This document shows positions 58,210 to 64,000 of a stretch of 64,000 bases of DNA, one piece after another (the first letter of the stretch is position 1; each line of letters opens with the position of its first letter). The notes under the pieces are model-generated. The model did not search any database. It was not told where the DNA came from and saw only the letters and a list, made by a program, of their open reading frames with translations. The stretch lies in contig JAPVLO010000138.1 in assembly GCA_027257055.1 (NCBI GenBank), positions 3,720,001 through 3,784,000 of the forward strand. Reading direction: 5' to 3'. The DNA is from Cephalopachus bancanus. Its lineage: Eukaryota; Chordata; Mammalia; Primates; Tarsiidae. The translations under genes and the position numbers were made by a program.

Positions 58210-60365
58210 TAATTTTGCACTAAAAACAAATATATCTAAAGAGAATGATTGATTTTACATGAAAAAGCATTAAATCTCCGGAATTCCAGGGTCTAATTAA
58301 CACAGTTTCCCAGAAAAGCCCTTAGCAAGAGTAGGGGACTAAAATTCCTGACAGTAGCATTCTTAATTTGTCTATCAAAGGGCTATTGCTGAAATTTTTG
58401 CGCTCTGAAACCTAAATTCTCACTCTTCTAAGCTGTCTGTGATTTCACTATTAAGCCCAAACTTGGCTACTTATTTATTTGAGTACCCTCATTTGAAAAC
58501 CCCAAAATGCGTTTATTTGAAGCAAAAACAACAACAAAAAAAGCCCACTCTTTTCCCAAAAAGCAGACCAGGTAATCTAGAACACTACCTGAAAAGACTA
58601 TGTTAAATTTCAAGAAACAATTAAAAAGCAAGGTATAAGAATACATACAAAAACCAGCAGAAATAGCCAAAGTCTCATTAAGTGATATTTCTGTTAAAAT
58701 AAATTAATTTGTTAAGATAGATCATGTTTTACATGAACTATTTCAAATACAGGCTCCATCTACTTTTTAATTATTATTTGGTATTTAGGATGCTTTCATA
58801 TCAGTCCATCTCATAGATGGTACGTGATTTGGTAGAATAATCGCAAGCAATAATGGAATAGTCAACCATGATCTCTAGCCTTTAGCAGAAATTGCTGAAG
58901 CACACACAATGATTTTATAAAATAAAGATGGTAACGAGATGCGGACAATTAAACATCATCAGGAAAATGTCAAGTTGATTTTCTTTCCAGGTAATTCAGT
59001 CCATGAAATAAAAATTTATAAGTTTTAAATGAAATTGTTTTAACCTTTAATTTCAATGGATAAATACAGAAGAATGTTCTCAATTTATTTATTACTTAAA
59101 AGGCATAATTATACCTAAGCCTGAAATGGATGCAGTGTGATGCTACATAAAACAGAGCAGCAAGAAGTGAAATGCATGACTTGTTTGAACTAATAACTCA
59201 GTGTACTTGATGGGAAAGATTTCAGTCCTCCCACCTCTTAACTTGTATACAATAGCTGCTGAAACAAGAGTAACTCAGGCCCTTCTATGGAATGTTCCAC
59301 AACAAAATCCTGCCACTATTCTCTCTGCCAAGGGGCTATAATTAGAACTTGCTGGAAGCAAAGTTACAGTGATAAATAATTATATTTTCTTGACTAACTG
59401 CACACGTGGGAATACAATAGAGATAAACACAATGAGAGAGAGAGAAAGAGACAGAGTACTCTTTCTGTCTAACATCTCTGATAAAAACTGCACCAGGGAC
59501 AGGCAATAAACTTAGTATGCAAATAGTAACTCTCTCGCAGAAACCCAGAGCTCCCCAGTTTGTCAGTGTCCAGAAAGAAAGAGTTCCCAGCATTCTTAGG
59601 AAATCAATGACAGAGCCATGTTAAATCCTCCTTTATGGGTTATTACAGGTCAGTCTAAGAATCCCTCTATCCTCATGTTCCATCACTTTGCTATTTTCTC
59701 TGTGAGTTTTTAGCTTTCCTCACTGACACATCATGATTAAACAAACATCAGAACTACCAGACACATGGAGGTAGATTCACTGGGCAAGTATAAAAATCAA
59801 CAGGATCTACAGATATTATGGAGGAGGTGCTCTATAGAATGTGTTTTTCCATGGAAAAGACAACAAATAGATGAAGGTTGAATTGACAGTTGTAGAAAAG
59901 TATTTCTTTTGTCCAAATTGCCCAGAAGAACTGTATTATGGAAATTGAAACTGTGTTTGTTTCCAATGGGATGTGACATCTGCTCACAGAGGGATACTAT
60001 CCACACAGGCACAGCCTGTGAGCAGAGCTAGATCTGTCCAGCGCTCTAGCTTTTCCTCACTCTACCCTTTCATGCAACGAGTGCCCAGAAAACCTGTCTG
60101 GGCATGCTGATCTGAGCCGGAGTCTTGGGCTCAAGGTGGGTCTGACTTCCTGGAGAATCAGAAACTGGAACGAAAGAAATACACCCAAGTGGCCATCTAT
60201 GGAGTTTCAGGGACATGAGTCACCCTTTAAATTGCCGGACTGGTGGAGAAATGTTCTCTGCAGATGTGAGTCACAGTCTCATGGGGAAATGGTCTGTTAA
60301 GTCAGGACTATCTGTGCATATTAATGAGGTGAAACCCAGATAGGCTATAATACAATCCCTGTTTG
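58210..60365. other. Intergenic DNA, nothing recognised with confidence
   Basis: No gene or clear repeat. A short GAGA run lies at 59430-59450. Confidence 0.5.
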
Positions 60366-60370
60366 TTCTG

Positions 60371-60372
<2 letters not shown>

Positions 60373-60426
<54 letters not shown>

Positions 60427-60452
60427 GTGTGTGTGCGCGCGCGCATGTGTGC
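60373..60452 (+). repeat. (GT)n microsatellite with GC-rich end
   Basis: About 24 GT units, then GCGTGTGTGTGTGTG and GCGCGCGCGCATGTGTG. It explains the poly-Cys-Val and poly-Thr-His open frames. Alternating purine-pyrimidine sequence of this type can adopt Z-DNA. Confidence 0.97.
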
Positions 60453-60969
60453 TGGGGTGGAGGGAAAGCAGAGAATGGAATAATATAATACAGGCTGGAT
60501 CACTAGAAATTGTGTATGAAAATAAGAGGGCACAGTATTTTCTGAGAAACCTGATATACAGAGGAAACCTGCCCTCTGTCTTCTCCAAGAGGTTGCCTGA
60601 CTTCTGGAGAGCACTAGAGGTGGTTAGAGCTTCTTTTCATGACTTGAAGTTAGGTAAGGGCTTGTGTTTTCTGAGACCCATGTCCTGCAACAGCTTCCCA
60701 TTACAGCCATATTGTCCTTTTCACAGATCTCTTTTTCCCCTACACTTTTTTTTTCTGTGCTAGCAGCTATTATGATTAAAACAAAAAACAAATCTAACTG
60801 CTTATTGTAAATGATTGTCAACCTATTAGGCATTTCTACACTTACCTGGTTCTTTAGGCAAATAGCCTCTGGAAGTTTGAATAAGTGGGGACTTTTTGTT
60901 TTTTTCACATAATCTGGTCTCCAGGTCAGTTTTTATAGCTAAGATAACTGTTGACCTAAATGCTGTCCA

Positions 60970-61617
60970 GACCTATGGTATAATCAGAATGCTTGTGGCC
61001 GCTCAAAATCTTAAGTGCCAAGGTGATGATTTTAAGAGTGGGCCTAGGGGAGTGATGAAGTTATGAGGGCTGCTCTCTTGAATGGCATAAATACTCTTTT
61101 TTTTTTTTTTTTGAGTCGGAGTCTCACTCTGTCGCCCAGACTGAAGTGCAGTGGCCGCTACCGGCCACCGCAGCCTCACCTGCTGGGCTCCGGCCATCCT
61201 TCAGCCTCAGCCTTCCAAGTAGCCGGAATTATAGGCGCATACTACCACGCCCGGCTGATTTTTTGATTTATTGTAGAGATGAGGTCTCGCTGCCCAGGCG
61301 GGTCTTGAACCCACGGGCTCAGGCAATCCACTCACCTCAGCCTCCCAAAGGCACGGGATTACAGGCTGAGTCACTGAGCCCGACTCATAAATACTCTTAT
61401 AGAAAAGGACAGAGAGAAACTTCTTTCTCTTCTGCAATGTGAGGACACAGTGAGAAAGTACCCACTATAAACAAGACTGTGGGACGTCACTAAACACATA
61501 AACTTCTAGCACCTTGATCTTGGACTTCCCAGCAACTAGAACTATGAAAATCAATTTACATTTATAAGCCACCTAGTCTATAGTATTTTGTAATAGAAAC
61601 TAGAATGAACTAAGACA
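60970..61617 (+). mobile_element. MST-type MaLR LTR, split by Alu
   Basis: CCAAGGTGATGATTTTAAG and TGATGAAGTTATGAGGGC precede the Alu. CAATGTGAGGACACAGTGAG, CACCTTGATCTTGGACTTCC and ATAAGCCACCTAGTCTATAG follow it. This is the order of MSTA/THE1-like LTRs on the plus strand. The 5' part is degraded. Confidence 0.85.
61098..61385 (-). mobile_element. Dimeric Alu (lineage-specific), antisense, inside the MST-type LTR
   Basis: T-run, GAGTCGGAGTCTCACTCTG, right-arm palindrome region (GTGGCCGCTACCGGCCAC), linker and head CTGAGTCACTGAGCCCG. CATAAATACTCTT occurs at 61086-61098 and 61386-61398, the target-site duplication. Confidence 0.96.
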
Positions 61618-61619
61618 AT

Positions 61620-62550
61620 CTGTAAGCACTCAGGTAAATGAAGCAATTGAGCTTCTCCTTGTAACATAGGGCAAGTTTCTCACTTTGCCTTCCAGTACGC
61701 CGAGATAGAACACTCTCGGGGCTGAGGGCTTGGAGCAGCCATCCTTGTGGTTAGTTTAGGTGACAGAATCTGCCAAGAGTAAAGCTTTTCAGCAACAAGT
61801 AGGCCCTGGACCTTGACTCCTGCATGAAAAATAAGGTCTGTGTCACCCAAACGGCTGTCTTAAATACTATCACTTTTACCAGTGAAAAATTACTTCTAAC
61901 ATCCCTTGAAAACACAAAAGCTAGGTTGACATACTTGGACCTTATGACAATTCTACTCAAATTCCTATAATCTTCTCAGTGTTGTAAGGTGGTCATCAAT
62001 TGAGAGTAGAGAAGGGGAAGAAGCGCTGAAGATGAAGAAAAGAGGAAGGTTATGAATTGTCATATAAGGGGAGAACAGATGGACCAAGACATGAGTGTTT
62101 TTGCTTTGTAACGGTAGGTGTCCATTTGCAGTTACTGATCGTGATTTCAAGTTTGATCACTTTGAAAGTGCATTTTTCCCCAGACACATTCAACTGCTTG
62201 GATACAGACGTGGAGCAGGCAAAGAGCACTTAAGTGGAGTTAGTGTTATATCCCATCACTTATTAAAGTGTTGTGACCCTAAACTGTGTATTTCCAATTT
62301 CTTCTTAGCTTCACTGCTACTTAATCAAATCAAATCTCAGAGACCCCAAACTGCACATGTCATCCTTATGACCAGGCTGTCTAAATAGATCCTTTCTATT
62401 CTCTCACTCTCTTTCTCTCCTCAACTTCCACCCAACAAAACACGCATCAAAAATTATAAAATTATATTATACACTTCCTTTATCCATTTCTCCTTTTAAA
62501 ATTGTGTGGCTAAACTTCAGGGAGCATACGTCATTTTTTGTTCAACTTTC
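61620..62550. other. Intergenic DNA, nothing recognised
   Basis: No gene. The 97-codon open frame at 62095-62388 shows no recognisable domain. Confidence 0.5.
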
Positions 62551-62554
62551 TATT

Positions 62555-62642
62555 TTTGGTGTCTAACATAAAACCCGACATATAGTAGAGACTCAGGACA
62601 TATTTTTGACATGAATAAGTGAAGGAATGAATATGAAATAAT
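62555..62642 (+). mobile_element. L2 LINE 3' tail fragment
   Basis: GACATATAGTAGAGACTCAGG and ATGAATAAGTGAAGGAATGAA follow the pattern of the L2 terminus (ATAGTAGG...TCAATAAATATT...GAATGAATGAA). Diverged. Confidence 0.5.
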
Positions 62643-62839
62643 AACTAAAGGAAGGAAGGAAGAGATCTATGGTTTGCATCCTGCAATGTATTGGTTGTAA
62701 TGAGCTAGAGATAGGCATTTTTATACTCATCATCTGTGATTCGTTGTACATAGCCTGTTAACCTAAGCAGTCGGTATTCAGGACCAAGGCTAGTCCTCCT
62801 TTCTTCTCTGTGATTCTTCACCCCTGACCACTACTGAAA

Positions 62840-63595
62840 TATTATGTGTCTGTTGGCTGCTCGTATGTCATCTTTTGTGAAGTGTCTATTAATATTTTTT
62901 GGCCACTTTGTAATGGGGCTGTCTGTTTTTTTTCCTTTCAGCATATTTGAGTTCCTTGTAGATCCTAGATATTAGGCCTTTGTCAGATAGGCAGTTGGCA
63001 AACATTCTTTCCCAGTCTGTGGACTCTCTCCTCACTCTCTCAATAGTTTCTTTGGCTTTTCAGAAGTTTGTCAGTTTGGTAAGGTACCACTTGTCTATCT
63101 TATCTCTTATAGAATGGGCAGTTGGGGTTTTGATAAGGAATTGGTGGCCAGTTCCAATTTTTATATGGGTGTCTCCTGCATTTTCTAAGGTTCTTACAGT
63201 TTGAGATTTTACGTTTAGGTCTTGATCCATTTACAGTTGATTTTTGTGTGTGGTGATAGGTTGGGGTCTTGCTTTAATCTGCGTGTGGTCAGCCAGTTTT
63301 CCCAGCACCATTTACTGCATAGGTTCTCCTCTCTCCAGTGGTTGATGTGGAGGCTTTGCTGAAGAACAGTTGGTTGACAGATTGAGGTTTTGCTTCTGTA
63401 ATCTCTATCCTGTTCTATTCGTCTATATGCCTGTGATTGTACCAAAACCAGCCTGTTTTGATTATTGTAGCTTTATAATAAAGCTTAAAGTCTGGAGGTG
63501 TTGCCTCCCACTTTTTTTTTTTCCGCTGAGAATTGTTTTGGCTCTTTGTGGTTGTATGTTTCCATATGAATTCCTGTATTGTTGTTTACAGATAC
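62840..63595 (-). pseudogene. Inverted L1 ORF2 segment
   Basis: On the minus strand this carries ORF2p residues between the reverse transcriptase and the C-terminal domain, including KWCWENWL and [10 protein letters not shown] at about 63215-63330. The plus-strand open frame at 62980-63204 is only the antisense of this. Stops interrupt the true frame (for example after KWIKT). It is a retrotransposition by-product and encodes nothing. Confidence 0.88.
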
Positions 63596-63763
63596 ATGAA
63601 AAAATGCTCAGGCTCACTAATCATCAAAGAAATGCAAATTAAAACCACACTGAGATACCACCTAACTTCAGCAGGATGGTCATCATCAATAACTCAAAAA
63701 CAACAGACGCTGGAGAGGATGCGGGGAAAAGGGAACACTTCTACACTGTGGGTGGGAGTGTAA
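63590..63763 (+). pseudogene. L1 ORF2 C-terminal segment
   Basis: The frame ending at 63763 includes [19 protein letters not shown] then LRYHLTSAGWSSSI and TLERMRGKGNTSTLWVGV. This matches the L1 ORF2 C-terminal domain, where a WWE/CK-type core normally follows. A frameshift near GKGNTSTLWVGV throws the rest out of frame. It continues as non-coding relic to the window end. Confidence 0.88.
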
Positions 63764-64000
63764 ACTGGCATAGCCTCTGTAGAAAACAGTGTGGTGATTC
63801 CTAAAAGATCTAAAAATCAACCTCCCACACATCCCTGCAATCCTCCTACTGGGAATATACCCAGAGGAACTGAAATCACTCTGTGAAAAAGATACCTGCA
63901 CATGAATGTTTATTGCAGCATTGTTCACAATAGCGAAAATATGGAACCAACAGTGCTGCTCATTGAAAGAGGACTGGATTTAAAAAATGTGGTATATGTA

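Larger units (their letters stand above)
62838..64000 (+). mobile_element. Young-family L1 with 5' inversion, continues past window
   Basis: From 62838 to about 63590 ORF2 sequence lies on the minus strand; from about 63590 to the window end the next part of ORF2 lies on the plus strand. In the inverted part the minus strand reads [17 protein letters not shown] (63215-63445), the segment just upstream of the forward part. The forward part begins [19 protein letters not shown]. The points 62838 and 63590 are neighbours in an intact L1, so the rearrangement is a classic 5' inversion. The 3' UTR and tail lie beyond 64000. Confidence 0.93.

Noticed and set aside
60271..60763. Cys-Val and His-Thr repeat open frames around 60.4 kb
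   Set aside because: They are translations of the GT/CA microsatellite.

Overview
This window looks like gene-poor nuclear DNA of a primate, most likely a tarsier. Evidence: several dimeric 7SL-derived Alu elements are present, which are restricted to primates. They sit beside older primate/eutherian repeats that I recognise by sequence (Tigger1, MER2, MER44-like, MER5A, MaLR LTRs, L1MA, MIR, L2). The younger Alus carry a head, linker (CTACAATAAATC...) and right-arm palindrome that do not match anthropoid, lemur or galago/loris Alus as I remember them. The youngest L1 family also has an unfamiliar 3' UTR. Tarsier is therefore an inference by elimination, not a database match.

I find no host protein-coding gene, tRNA, rRNA, CRISPR array or operon. 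The longest open frames (about 60-160 codons) are antisense Alu, L1 ORF2 remnants, microsatellite frames or chance AT-rich frames.

Layout. 0-5 kb: mostly unique DNA with an old LTR-like repeat (about 1.93-2.70 kb), MIR traces and a CA repeat. 5.3-8 kb: a nearly full-length but dead Tigger1 DNA transposon split by an Alu. 8-13 kb: mostly unique, including the best candidates for conserved non-coding (enhancer-like) sequence at about 10.6-12.4 kb. 13.3-17.1 kb: a dense cluster with a young L1 split by an Alu, two antisense L1 3' pieces, and a mariner relic with an inverted second end. 18-20.4 kb: a TAAT-rich candidate element, an L2-like tail, a MaLR LTR and an old L1. 21-24.5 kb: a short L1, ERV-like relics, an Alu and a polypurine tract. 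25-31 kb: mostly unique, with an 87-bp tandem duplication, MER5A and MIR. 31-38 kb: an Alu monomer, an old HAL1/L1-like segment and a long decayed L1MA. 38.3-39.6 kb: Alu, MER44-like and MER2 (with another Alu). 41.5-43.9 kb: a solo LTR, a 5'-inverted L1 carrying an Alu left monomer, and a second L1 in opposite orientation. 44-51 kb: mostly unique with MIR, MLT1 and old L1. 51.6-58.2 kb: Alus, a larger MER44-like copy and L2. 60-64 kb: a GT repeat, an MST-type LTR split by an Alu, and a second 5'-inverted L1 running off the end.

The repeats record an order of events: old DNA transposons, LTRs and L1MA/L2/MIR first, then the lineage-specific L1, then Alu copies inside them with clear target-site duplications. 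I found no convincing new biological system. The most unusual signals are the lineage-specific Alu with a self-complementary right arm, an Alu left monomer that inserted independently, two twin-primed L1 inversions, and the mariner inverted chimera.
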